Assembly: GCA_946480565.1 (NCBI GenBank)
Contig: CAMLKR010000023.1
Span: 1-20,473 of the forward strand
Direction: 5' to 3'
DNA from: an uncultured Arenimonas sp.
GTDB lineage: Bacteria > Pseudomonadota > Gammaproteobacteria > Xanthomonadales > Xanthomonadaceae
Length of the DNA stretch: 20,473 nt
The position numbers were made by a program, and so were the translations under genes. The notes beneath the pieces were generated by a model. The model was not told where the DNA came from. It saw only the letters and a program-made list of their open reading frames with translations, and ran no database searches. Positions 1-10,113 of the stretch are shown here, piece after piece (within the stretch, counting starts at the first letter, position 1; each line of letters opens with the position of its first letter).

Positions 1-565
1 TGGCGATCGAGTTCTTCGACTGCATCATGCGCTCGGCGATGCGCTGGCGGATGCGGGTCATCGGCACGCGCTGCTCCGGACGGGCGCCGCCGCCGACCTT
101 GATGTGGTTGACCACGTCTTCCTTGGTCACGCGGCCGCCGCGGCCGGTGCCGGCGACATCGGCCGGGTTGACGTCATTGCGGGCGGCGTGGGCTGCGGCG
201 CCCGGGGGCAGTTCGGACTTGCCGGCGGCGGGGGCGGGAGCGGCCTTGGCCGGTGCGGCGGGGGCGGCCGCCTTGGCCGGAGCCGCGGCGGGCGCGGCGG
301 CGGCGGGGGCCGGCGCGGCGGCGACCGCGCCTTCCTCGATGATCGCCACGACCTGCTGGCTGGTGACCGTGTCGCCTTCCTTGAACTTGAGTTCCTTCAG
401 CACGCCGTCGACCGGCGAGGGCACTTCCAGCACCACCTTGTCGGTCTCGAGGTCGAGCAGGTTCTCGTCGCGGCGCACGCTGTCGCCGGCCTTCTTGTGC
501 CAGGTGGCGATGGTGGCGTCGGAAACGGATTCCGGAAGGACCGGGACTTTGACTTCGATGCTCAT
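1..565 (-). CDS. sucB: Dihydrolipoamide succinyltransferase (E2 of 2-oxoglutarate dehydrogenase), C-terminus off window
   Basis: E2 core of the cytoplasmic 2-oxoglutarate dehydrogenase complex; it carries the succinyl group on a lipoyl arm and passes it to CoA. The 188 visible residues start MSIEVKVPVLPES. They form an N-terminal lipoyl domain with the lipoylated lysine in the ETDKV motif (Lys43), an Ala/Pro-rich flexible linker (roughly residues 80-115), and a peripheral subunit-binding domain with the motif GTGRGGRVTKEDV. The catalytic domain begins (MTRIRQRIAERM) and is cut by the left edge of the window. The gene starts 28 bases after the sucA stop, so the two are almost certainly co-transcribed. 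The spacer has no strong Shine-Dalgarno sequence. The adjacent sucA makes the succinyl rather than acetyl E2 assignment firm. The E3 gene (lpd), if clustered, would lie beyond the left edge. Confidence 0.95.
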   Translation of the reverse strand, partial: MSIEVKVPVLPESVSDATIATWHKKAGDSVRRDENLLDLETDKVVLEVPSPVDGVLKELKFKEGDTVTSQQVVAIIEEGAVAAAPAPAAAAPAAAPAKAAAPAAPAKAAPAPAAGKSELPPGAAAHAARNDVNPADVAGTGRGGRVTKEDVVNHIKVGGGARPEQRVPMTRIRQRIAERMMQSKNSIA

Positions 566-593
566 GGACGAGGTCCTGTGGCTTGGAATGGGG

Positions 594-3419
594 TTATTCG
601 GCGGTGTGGGTGTTGGGCGCGTTCACGAGGGCGTCCTCGATCAGCTTCGCCTGTTCGACGTTGTGCGTGGCCAGGTGGCCGGCGGCCGGCGCGGCCGAGC
701 GCGCGCGCCCGGCGTAGCTGAGCGACTGGCCCTTGCCCAGGCAGAAGTCCAGGTGGTGGCGGATCTGGTACCAGGCGCCCTGGTTCATCGGCTCTTCCTG
801 GCACCACACCACTTCCTTGGCGCCGGCGAAACGCTTGAGCTCGGCGGCCAGTTCCGGGCGCGGGAAGGGATAGAGCTGCTCGACGCGCACGATGGCGACG
901 TCGGTGATCTTCTTCGCCTCGGCCGCCTCGACCAGGTCGTAGTAGACCTTGCCGCCGCAGACGATGACGCGCTTGACCTTCTTCGGATCCTTGGCGGTGC
1001 TGTCCGGGATCAGGTTCTGGAAGCCGCCCTTGGCCAGGTCGTCCAGGCTGGAGACCGACAGCTTGTGGCGCAGCATGGACTTGGGCGTCATCACCACCAG
1101 CGGCTTGCGGATGGCGCGCAGCATCTGCCGGCGCAGCATGTGGAACATCTGGGCCGGGCTGGTCGGGGTGCAGACCTGGATGTTGTCCAGCGCGCAGAGC
1201 TGCAGGAAACGCTCGAGGCGCGCCGAGCTGTGTTCCGGGCCCTGGCCTTCATAGCCGTGCGGCAGGAACAGCACCAGGCCGCAGAGCCGGTCCCACTTGC
1301 TCTCGCCGGAGGTGATGAACTGGTCGATCACCACCTGGGCGCCGTTGGCGAAGTCGCCGAACTGGCCTTCCCAGATGTTGAGCGTGGTCGGTTCGGCGGT
1401 GGCGTAGCCGTATTCGAAGGCCATCACCGCTTCCTCGCTCAGCAGCGAGTCGATCACCATCACGTGTTCGGGGTTGGCCGCCAGGCCGCGCAGCGGCAGG
1501 TAGGACTCGCCGGTGGCCTGGTCGTGCAGCACCGCGTGGCGGTGGAAGAAGGTGCCGCGGCCGGCGTCCTGGCCGACCACGCGCAGCTTGTAGCCTTCGG
1601 CGAGCAGGCTGGCGTAGGCCAGGTTCTCGGCGAAGCCCCAGTCCATCGGGATCTCGCCGGCCAGCATCTTGCGGCGGTCCTCGTAGATCTTGGCGACGCG
1701 CGGGTGCAGCTTCAGCGTGTCGGGCAGGTTGTTGATGCGCGCGGCGAGCGCGTCGAGGCTGGCGCGCTTGAGGCCGGTGTCGACCGCGTCCGAGAGCTTG
1801 CCCTTGAGCCAGGGCGACCAGTCGACCGCGAACGGGTCCGGGCCGACCTTCGCCAGCTCGGTGGTGACCTCGCCCTTGTCGAGCTTGTCGCGGTAGCCGT
1901 CGACCAGGGCCTTGGCGCCCGCGGCGTCGATGACGCCCTCGGCCGCCAGCTGTTCGGCGTAGAGCTCGCGGGTGGTCTTGCGGGCGCGGATGTTCTGGTA
2001 CATCAGCGGCTGCGTCGCCGCCGGCTCGTCGGCCTCGTTGTGGCCGTGGCGGCGGTAGCAGACCAGGTCGATGACCACGTCGCGGCGGAATTCCTTGCGG
2101 AAGTCGAAGGCCAACTGGGCGCAGAAGGCCACGGCCTCCGGGTCGTCGCCGTTCACGTGCAGCACCGGGGCGCCGATGATCTTGGCCGGATCGGTGCAGT
2201 AGAGCGTGGAGCGCGCGTCGTCCTGGCGGCTGATGGTGAAGCCGACCTGGTTGTTGATGACCACGTGCACGGTGCCGCCGACCGCGAAACCGCGGGCCTG
2301 CGACATCTGGAACAGCTCCATGATCACGCCCTGGCCCGCGAACGCCGCGTCGCCGTGGATCAGCACGGGCAGCACCTGCTGGCGCTTGCCGTCTTCGCGC
2401 CGCATCTGGCGCGCGCGCACCGACCCGGCCACGACCGGGTCGACGATCTCGAGGTGGGACGGGTTGAAGGCCAGGGCCAGGTGCACCGGGCCGCCCGGAG
2501 TGGCGACGTCGGCGGAGAAGCCCATGTGGTACTTCACGTCGCCACTGTGGGCCGGGTCCTCGGGATGGTCGAAGCGGCCCTCGAATTCGGCGAAGAGCTT
2601 GAGCGGCGGCTTGCCCAGGGTGTTCACCAGCACGTTCAGTCGGCCGCGGTGGGCCATGCCGATGACCACGTCCTTGATGCCGTCGCTGCCGCCGCGGCGG
2701 ATCAGGGTGTCCATCAGCGGGATCAGCGAATCGCCGCCCTCCAGCGAAAAGCGCTTCTGGCCGACGTACTTGGTGTGCAGGTAGCGTTCAAGGCCCTCGG
2801 CGGCGGTGAGCCGCTCGAGCAGGCGCTTGCGGTCGTCGGCGCCGAAACCGAACCTGCCGGCCGCGCCCTCGAGCTTCTGCTGCATCCAGCGGCGCTGGTT
2901 GGCGTCGGAGATGTGCATGAACTCGGCGCCGATGCTGCCCGAGTAGGACGCGCGCAGGCGGGCCAGCAGGTCGCGCAGCCGGAACTTCTTCTCGGGGTAC
3001 CAGGTGTCGACGCTGAATTCCTGGTCCAGGTCGGCGTCGCCCAGGCCGTGGAAGGCCAGCTCGAGGTCCGGGGCGTCCTGGCGGGCCATCATGCCCAGCG
3101 GGTCGAGCTTCGCGCCCAGGTGGCCGCGCGAACGGTAGGCGGTGATCAGCTTGCCGACGGCGGCCTGCTTGCGGGCGGTCTCGTCGTCCAGGGTGCCGGC
3201 CGGAGCGCCGGCGCGGGCGGCGGCCTGCACCCGGGCCATCACGGCCGAATGCGGCACGTCGCCGGCTTCGCGGCCCTTGAAGCCGTCGAAGTAGGTTTTC
3301 CAGGTCGCGGGAACGCTGTCGGGGTCGACCAGGTACTGCTCGTACAGGTCTTCGATGAAGGCGGCGTTGCCGCCGGCTAGCTGAGAGGTCTGCTTGAACT
3401 GCTTGATCAGACTATCCAC
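594..3419 (-). CDS. sucA: 2-oxoglutarate dehydrogenase E1 component
   Basis: Thiamine-diphosphate-dependent E1 subunit that decarboxylates 2-oxoglutarate in the TCA cycle and transfers succinyl to the lipoyl arm of SucB. The start is taken as GTG at 3419, giving 941 residues beginning (M)DSLIKQFKQTSQLAGG, which matches the usual SucA N-terminus and length (about 930-945). A reading from an upstream ATG at 3524 adds 35 residues unlike the family and would cross the likely promoter. Visible hallmarks are the N-terminal E2-binding helix, HRGRLNVL near residue 257, the ThDP/metal motif GDAAF (about 356) with INNQVGFT (about 390), and the C-terminal transketolase-like half ending in the YAGRARSAAPAAGH region. 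It is the first gene of sucA-sucB. The ribosome binding site before GTG is weak. Confidence 0.96.
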   Translation of the reverse strand: MDSLIKQFKQTSQLAGGNAAFIEDLYEQYLVDPDSVPATWKTYFDGFKGREAGDVPHSAVMARVQAAARAGAPAGTLDDETARKQAAVGKLITAYRSRGHLGAKLDPLGMMARQDAPDLELAFHGLGDADLDQEFSVDTWYPEKKFRLRDLLARLRASYSGSIGAEFMHISDANQRRWMQQKLEGAAGRFGFGADDRKRLLERLTAAEGLERYLHTKYVGQKRFSLEGGDSLIPLMDTLIRRGGSDGIKDVVIGMAHRGRLNVLVNTLGKPPLKLFAEFEGRFDHPEDPAHSGDVKYHMGFSADVATPGGPVHLALAFNPSHLEIVDPVVAGSVRARQMRREDGKRQQVLPVLIHGDAAFAGQGVIMELFQMSQARGFAVGGTVHVVINNQVGFTISRQDDARSTLYCTDPAKIIGAPVLHVNGDDPEAVAFCAQLAFDFRKEFRRDVVIDLVCYRRHGHNEADEPAATQPLMYQNIRARKTTRELYAEQLAAEGVIDAAGAKALVDGYRDKLDKGEVTTELAKVGPDPFAVDWSPWLKGKLSDAVDTGLKRASLDALAARINNLPDTLKLHPRVAKIYEDRRKMLAGEIPMDWGFAENLAYASLLAEGYKLRVVGQDAGRGTFFHRHAVLHDQATGESYLPLRGLAANPEHVMVIDSLLSEEAVMAFEYGYATAEPTTLNIWEGQFGDFANGAQVVIDQFITSGESKWDRLCGLVLFLPHGYEGQGPEHSSARLERFLQLCALDNIQVCTPTSPAQMFHMLRRQMLRAIRKPLVVMTPKSMLRHKLSVSSLDDLAKGGFQNLIPDSTAKDPKKVKRVIVCGGKVYYDLVEAAEAKKITDVAIVRVEQLYPFPRPELAAELKRFAGAKEVVWCQEEPMNQGAWYQIRHHLDFCLGKGQSLSYAGRARSAAPAAGHLATHNVEQAKLIEDALVNAPNTHTAE

Positions 3420-3432
3420 GACCCTGGCCTGG

Positions 3433-3448
3433 CCCGCCGAAGGGCGGG
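3433..3448 (-). other. Hairpin in the sucA leader
   Basis: A perfect 6-bp inverted repeat (CCCGCC, loop of 4, GGCGGG) lies in the predicted sucA leader, ending 13 bases before the GTG start. It could influence ribosome access but has no terminator-like T run. The structure is seen; any role is inference. Confidence 0.35.
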
Positions 3449-3506
3449 TAAGTGATTGATGGAATGGGATGTCGCGTGCCGACGGCGGGCGACGACAAGG
3501 CCGGCG

Positions 3507-3535
3507 ATTATAGCCGGCACGCACCGTCTTTAGAA
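3507..3535 (-). promoter_or_regulatory. Putative sigma70 promoter of sucAB
   Basis: Read on the minus strand, a perfect TATAAT (-10, positions 3512-3507) lies 17 bases after TTCTAA (-35, positions 3535-3530), which matches the consensus only in part. Transcription would start near 3500, leaving a leader of about 80 nucleotides before the GTG start of sucA. A TATAAT in such GC-rich DNA is unlikely by chance, but the assignment is by inspection only. Confidence 0.5.
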
Positions 3536-3587
3536 CCCGAAAGTCGGCGGGGAAGGGGGATCGACGCCCCTGCTTTGGTCTTATCCG

Positions 3588-3606
3588 CCGCGCCGGTGCG
3601 GCGCGG
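3588..3606. other. GC-rich hairpin downstream of the purB operon
   Basis: A perfect 8-bp inverted repeat, CCGCGCCG / CGGCGCGG with a 3-base loop, lies 19-37 bases after the stop of the GNAT gene and upstream of the sucA promoter. It could help end transcription of the purB-roxA-GNAT operon, but no T tract follows in either direction, so it is not a classic intrinsic terminator. The rest of the 3420-3624 intergenic region holds the sucA promoter and leader. Confidence 0.3.
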
Positions 3607-3624
3607 TTCAGCCGCGGCCCGGCC

Positions 3625-4584
3625 TCAGATGCCCAGGGCCCGCAGTTCGCTGCAGGGGCGCGAACGCTCCCAGACCCGGCCGAAATGTTCCGACAGCTGG
3701 CGCGCGCGCGCCGGCTGGGCCGGGCTCCAGTCGCCGTCGAAGCGGCTTCCGAGCAGCCGGAACAGGTAACCGTCGCGGTCGTTGGCCAGGAAGGCCGAGG
3801 GGTACTGCTGATCCACCGGGTCCACCGGCGTGCGGAACTGGAACACCGAGCTCAGGCGCTGGGCCAGGCCCAGCAGCGGGTGGCCGCCGCCCAGCAGGGT
3901 GCCGGGCTCCTGCACCAGCACGTGCACCACGCCGGCGCGGCCCGCGATGGCGAACTGCTTCAGCGCCTCGATCACGGCGGGCTGGCCGTAGAGCGCCGGC
4001 TCCAGGTCGCGGCTGTAGAGCCAGATCTCGCGGCGGGCGGCCTGGACCAGGGCCACCGTGGCCTCGGTGGCCGCGGCCAGGCCCTCGAATTCCCGGACCG
4101 CCACCGAGGGGCCGCGCGCGGTGGCGGCGGGCGGCCCCGGGCGAAGCATCGGCTCCAGGGACCGGCGCATGGCCTGGTGCTCGATGCCGGCCTCCATGAA
4201 ACGCTCGCCGTAGGGTTCGAAGCCATGCCGCGCGTAGAAACCTTGGGCGCTGACCTGGGCATTGAGCTTCACCTCGGTCCAGCCCAGGTCCCGGGCCTGG
4301 TCCATCAGCGCCCGCAGCAGGGCGTCGCCGACGCCCTTGCCGCGCCATTCGGGCAGTACCGCCATGCGGCCGATCTTGTGTTCCGGCGTCAGCCGGCCGG
4401 TGCCGATCGGGCGGTGGTGGTTGTCGCGGGCGAGCACGTGCCGGCAGCGTGGGTCGAGTTCGTCCCACTCCTCCTCGACCGGCACCTTCTGCTCGACCAC
4501 GAAGACCGTCTCGCGCACCAGGCGCAGGTCCTGGAAGTCGGACTGGTAGTCGGCGGGTTCGACGCGGAAATCGCTCTCGATCAT
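3625..4584 (-). CDS. GNAT N-acetyltransferase fused to an uncharacterised C-terminal domain
   Basis: A 319-residue protein. Residues about 1-150 are a GNAT acetyltransferase domain: IGRMAVLPEWRGKGVG is the acetyl-CoA-binding motif A (R-G-K-G-V-G), followed by the FYARHGFEPYGERF motif and EAGIEHQAM. This half resembles the ElaA/YjcF-like group. Residues about 165-319 form a second domain (EIWLYSRDLEPALYG, DRDGYLFRLLGSRFDGDW) resembling the domain of unknown function seen in Xanthomonadales GNAT fusions, possibly DUF7931. It has a phospholipase-D-like flavour but I see no HKD motif, so it is probably not a hydrolase. The start ATG is 4 bases after the roxA-like stop, with no clear Shine-Dalgarno sequence, which suggests translational coupling. 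The acetylated substrate is unknown. Confidence 0.85.
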   Translation of the reverse strand: MIESDFRVEPADYQSDFQDLRLVRETVFVVEQKVPVEEEWDELDPRCRHVLARDNHHRPIGTGRLTPEHKIGRMAVLPEWRGKGVGDALLRALMDQARDLGWTEVKLNAQVSAQGFYARHGFEPYGERFMEAGIEHQAMRRSLEPMLRPGPPAATARGPSVAVREFEGLAAATEATVALVQAARREIWLYSRDLEPALYGQPAVIEALKQFAIAGRAGVVHVLVQEPGTLLGGGHPLLGLAQRLSSVFQFRTPVDPVDQQYPSAFLANDRDGYLFRLLGSRFDGDWSPAQPARARQLSEHFGRVWERSRPCSELRALGI

Positions 4585-4588
4585 GGGC

Positions 4589-5779
4589 TCAGCGGCGGCG
4601 CGGTGGTTTTTCCAGATGATAGTGGCCCTGGGCGAGCAGGGATTCCAGCGCGGCGCGGCCGTCGGCGTCCAGGGAGGCGAACGCAGCCTGGTCTATGACG
4701 TCGGCGCCGGCCAGTAGTCGCGCCGAAGCGGTGCCCATGGGGTAGGCCAGGCCGTTGGCGTGCAGCCGGGCGCGCCGGCCCTCGCGGGCCCAGGCGTGGC
4801 GGGCGTGCGGGTGGCGGTGCAGGCGGCCGCCCCGGGACAAGCTGTCTCCCACCACCGCCAGGCTGGGCGCACGGGCCGGCCGGGCCAGTTCGCCGGCGGC
4901 CCGGTATTGCGTGATGAAGCGGCCGAACCAGCGGCGCAGCGCCGCCTCGTCCAGCGACTGCAGGTCGGCCAGGGCGGCGCGCACCCGGGCGAAGGCGGCC
5001 TCGTCGATTTCGTGGGGATCGCCCGGAAGGCCCAGGTCGGGGTCGGCGTAGCGCGCTTCCTCCGCCATGCCGGCCGCCAGTTCCTCGACGAAGTCCAGCA
5101 TCAGCTCCGCGCGCGACGGCGCGCGCATGCCGACCGAAAAGGTCAGGCAGGCGTCCTCGGCGACGCCGTGGTGCGGCACGCCCGGCGGCAGGTAGAGCAT
5201 GTCGCCCGGAGCCAGCACCCAGTCGTGGTCGGGGTGGAATGCGCGTAGCAGCTTGAGCTCGACGTCGGGGCGGAAGTCCTTCGGGGCGTCCGGGTCGGTG
5301 TCGATCTGCCAGCGGCGGTGGCCGTGGGCCTGCAGCAGGAAGACGTCGTACTGGTCCACGTGCGCGCCGACCGAACCGCCAGGCGCCGCGAAGCTGACCA
5401 TGATGTCGTCCAGCCGCCAGGACGGCAGGAAGCGGAAGGCGCCGAGCAGGGCGCGCACGTCCAGGTCCCACTTGTCCACGTCCTGGACCAGCAGGGTCCA
5501 GTCCTTCTTCGGCAGTTTCGGGAAGGACTCCTCCGCGAAGGGCCCGTTGCGCAGCTCCCAGCGGTCGCGCCTGCGGTCGTGCAGGACGATCCGGGCCAGC
5601 GCGGCCTCTTCGCAGGCCAGGCCGGCCAGGTCCTCCGGCGTGATCGGCGATTCGAAACCGGGGAAGGCGTTGCGCACCAGCAAGGGACGCTTCTGCCAGT
5701 ACTCGCGCAGGAACTTCTCCGGCGCCATGCCCAGCGGCGGCAGGCCGGCGCCGTCGACTTCGATCGGGAGCCGGGCCAT
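4589..5779 (-). CDS. roxA: JmjC/cupin 2-oxoglutarate oxygenase, ribosomal protein uL16 arginine hydroxylase-like
   Basis: A 396-residue Fe(II)/2-oxoglutarate-dependent oxygenase of the YcfD/RoxA type. In E. coli the family hydroxylates an arginine of ribosomal protein uL16 (L16) and is linked to translation. The JmjC core shows the iron triad His140-x-Asp142 (in GAHVDQYDVFLLQ) and His203 (in PPGVPHHGV). HRRWQ near residue 155 corresponds to the conserved GRRRW stretch of YcfD. A helical dimerisation region and a C-terminal winged-helix-like part follow, as expected for the family; the length is close to E. coli YcfD (373). The start ATG lies 8 bases from the purB stop. Substrate identity is inferred from family; the residues for catalysis are all present. 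Confidence 0.88.
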   Translation of the reverse strand: MARLPIEVDGAGLPPLGMAPEKFLREYWQKRPLLVRNAFPGFESPITPEDLAGLACEEAALARIVLHDRRRDRWELRNGPFAEESFPKLPKKDWTLLVQDVDKWDLDVRALLGAFRFLPSWRLDDIMVSFAAPGGSVGAHVDQYDVFLLQAHGHRRWQIDTDPDAPKDFRPDVELKLLRAFHPDHDWVLAPGDMLYLPPGVPHHGVAEDACLTFSVGMRAPSRAELMLDFVEELAAGMAEEARYADPDLGLPGDPHEIDEAAFARVRAALADLQSLDEAALRRWFGRFITQYRAAGELARPARAPSLAVVGDSLSRGGRLHRHPHARHAWAREGRRARLHANGLAYPMGTASARLLAGADVIDQAAFASLDADGRAALESLLAQGHYHLEKPPRRR

Positions 5780-5786
5780 GGCGGGC

Positions 5787-7217
<1,431 letters not shown>

Positions 7218-7245
7218 TCAAGGGTCGATCCGTCCGGGCCCGCCC

Positions 7246-7272
7246 TTGGGCTGCGCGGCGGCGCGTTATGCT
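7246..7272 (+). promoter_or_regulatory. Possible fumC promoter
   Basis: TTGGGC (7246-7251) and TATGCT (7267-7272) are separated by 15 bases, shorter than ideal. The start of transcription would fall near 7279, about 20 bases before the fumC ATG. Weak prediction by eye. Confidence 0.35.
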
Positions 7273-7298
7273 CGGCGCTTCTTGAATGGAGCGCCGAC

Positions 7299-8705
<1,407 letters not shown>

Positions 8706-8712
8706 GGTGGGT

Positions 8713-9471
8713 TCAGTCGTCCGCGGGAAGGTCGATGCGGCCGCCGATGCGGCTGGACGACACATCGCCGCTGCCGACCTTGGCGACGCGCAGGTCGCCG
8801 GCCACGTCGTCCACCTCGGCATCGCCCGAACCAATCGAGCCGATCTCGACATTGCCGCCCACGCGGCGCAGGTCCACATCGCCGGAGCCGATGCCGCGGA
8901 TCCGCGCGTCGCCACGCACGCCGATGACGTCCAGGTCTCCCGAGCCCACCGAAGAAACGCGCAGTTCGCCGACGTCCTGCGCCTCGACGTCGCCGGACCC
9001 TACTTCGACTTCGAACAGCCCGGCGATGTCGCGGACGGCAAGGTCGCCGGAGCCGACGTCGGCCGCCAGCGTGCGCAGTCCCGACACCTCGGCGTCGCCG
9101 GACCCCACCTTCACTTCGTAAGCGAGATCGGCGGGAAGCCGGGCGTCGATGTCGAAGTAGGCGTATTTCGGCGTGCTCCAGCCGATCGAATAGCCCTCCC
9201 GGCGGGCGACGACCACCAGGCGGTCGCCTTCGCGGCGCTGCTCCAGGACCAGCTGGTCGAACAGCCCCGGCGCCGAGGCGCAGGCGCGGGCGCCGAAGTG
9301 CGCGCCTTCGGTGCCGGCGGGCGCCAGGCGCAGCTCGTTGGCGCCGATCTCGATCCGGACCGAGCGGACGCCTTCGAGGTCGAGCTTGAGCGAACGATCC
9401 TGGCTGTGTTCGCAGTCCGAGGCCAAGGCCAGGCCGGGAGAAAGCAGGGTGAGCAGCAGCAGCTTGTTCAT
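8713..9471 (-). CDS. Exported protein with seven GSGD repeats (DUF4097/DUF2807-like beta-solenoid)
   Basis: A 252-residue protein of unknown function. MNKLLLLTLLSPGLALA is a signal peptide, so it is periplasmic or surface-located. After a non-repeated beta-rich N-domain (about 25-120), the tetrapeptide GSGD recurs seven times (residues 123, 140, 158, 177, 195, 214, 233) at a period of 17-19, each followed by a short hydrophobic strand. This is the pattern of auto-transporter-adhesin-like putative solenoids (DUF2807/DUF4097). Its ATG overlaps the stop of the upstream lipoprotein gene (ATGA at 9471-9468), indicating translational coupling. In mirror image, the repeats leave a GC-rich repeated DNA pattern from about 8752 to 9105. 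Function and partners are not known; envelope localisation is inferred from the signal peptide. Confidence 0.82.
   Translation of the reverse strand: MNKLLLLTLLSPGLALASDCEHSQDRSLKLDLEGVRSVRIEIGANELRLAPAGTEGAHFGARACASAPGLFDQLVLEQRREGDRLVVVARREGYSIGWSTPKYAYFDIDARLPADLAYEVKVGSGDAEVSGLRTLAADVGSGDLAVRDIAGLFEVEVGSGDVEAQDVGELRVSSVGSGDLDVIGVRGDARIRGIGSGDVDLRRVGGNVEIGSIGSGDAEVDDVAGDLRVAKVGSGDVSSSRIGGRIDLPADD
8752..9105 (-). repeat. Seven degenerate ~54-base repeats encoding GSGD units
   Basis: Coding repeat: seven copies of a V/I-G-S-G-D-(x)13-15 unit, 51-57 bases each. The GGCGACGTC-like core is conserved while the spacer codons vary, so the conservation is at protein level. It is not a CRISPR or satellite. 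Confidence 0.8.
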
Positions 9472-10049
9472 GACTTGGCGACCTCGTCGTGGCAGTCGGT
9501 GTAATCCTTGGGTTCCATGGTCGCGTAGGGCGCGAACTCGGGCACCGCGGCGGCGAGCTGCTGCTGGGCGGCGTAGAGCGCCGGCAGCTGCGCGCAAAGC
9601 GATTTCGCGGCAGCCCGTATGGACTCGGCCTCGGCTTCGACCCGTGCCTCGACGTCCGCGGCGTCGCCGCTGAAGGCCGCCTTGGCGGCTTCCTTCATTG
9701 CCTTGCCGGCCAACGCGGCGCCCTCCAGGCCCACTCGGGCGCCGGATTCGGCGACGTTGGCGAGGCTGGCGCGGTAGGCCAGGGCCAGTTCGCGCTGTTC
9801 GGGAGTCATCGGTACGGTCTTGCCGTCGATGATCAGATCTCCCTGGGGTGAAAGTTCGGCCCGGGGCAGGCCGGCGCGGCCCTTGTCCAGGGGGAGGTTT
9901 TCGGTGGCCAGCTCTTCCCGGATCTCGGAGGTCGCGCGGTCGGCCAGGCTGGCGAAACCGTCGCCGGATTCCGTCGCCTCGCCGCCGCAGGCGGCCAGCA
10001 GGGCGGAAGCCAGCAGGACCAGCGGCTTGGACAGGTCGGTTCGATTCAT
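9468..10049 (-). CDS. Putative lipoprotein, YggN/DUF2884-like
   Basis: A 193-residue protein with an N-terminal lipoprotein signal ending in the lipobox LLAAC (acylated Cys21), so it is likely membrane-anchored in the periplasm. The middle segment (about residues 65-95: SPQGDLIIDGKTVPMTPEQRE) matches the characteristic stretch of the DUF2884/YggN family. The remainder is a long Ala/Glu-rich helical region, and two further cysteines (CAQL and DCHDE) could form a disulfide. The ATG at 10049 is preferred over a TTG 15 bases upstream because GGAG lies 8-9 bases before it. It overlaps the GSGD-repeat gene by 4 bases. A GC hairpin separates it from the ABC permease, so it may be transcribed by read-through or from its own promoter. 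Function unknown. Confidence 0.8.
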   Translation of the reverse strand: MNRTDLSKPLVLLASALLAACGGEATESGDGFASLADRATSEIREELATENLPLDKGRAGLPRAELSPQGDLIIDGKTVPMTPEQRELALAYRASLANVAESGARVGLEGAALAGKAMKEAAKAAFSGDAADVEARVEAEAESIRAAAKSLCAQLPALYAAQQQLAAAVPEFAPYATMEPKDYTDCHDEVAKS

Positions 10050-10071
10050 CGTTGCGGTCTCCAACAGGCGG

Positions 10072-10102
10072 AAACAGTGACGGGAGGCCCGGAGGCCTCC
10101 CG
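10072..10102 (-). terminator. Hairpin terminator or attenuator after the ABC permease
   Basis: A 9-bp stem (CGGGAGGCC / GGCCTCCCG, 10081-10089 and 10094-10102, loop CGGA) lies just after the permease stop. On the minus strand it is followed by TCACTGTTTCC, a weak T-rich tail. It may reduce expression of the two downstream envelope genes relative to the transporter. Confidence 0.5.
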
Positions 10103-10113
10103 CCGTCGTGTGA

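Noticed and set aside
27..3380. Very long plus-strand open reading frame (1117 codons) opposite sucA and sucB
   Set aside because: It is the antisense shadow of sucA/sucB, caused by high GC at third codon positions; its protein is low-complexity, rich in Val/Ala/Gly/His, with no recognisable domain.
3420..3524. Upstream ATG at 3524 for sucA
   Set aside because: It would begin upstream of the TATAAT element, adds 35 atypical residues, and the family N-terminus begins at the GTG.
8752..9105. Repeated DNA pattern considered as a CRISPR array or satellite
   Set aside because: The repeats are in frame, vary at third positions, have no unrelated spacers and encode an ordered protein repeat.
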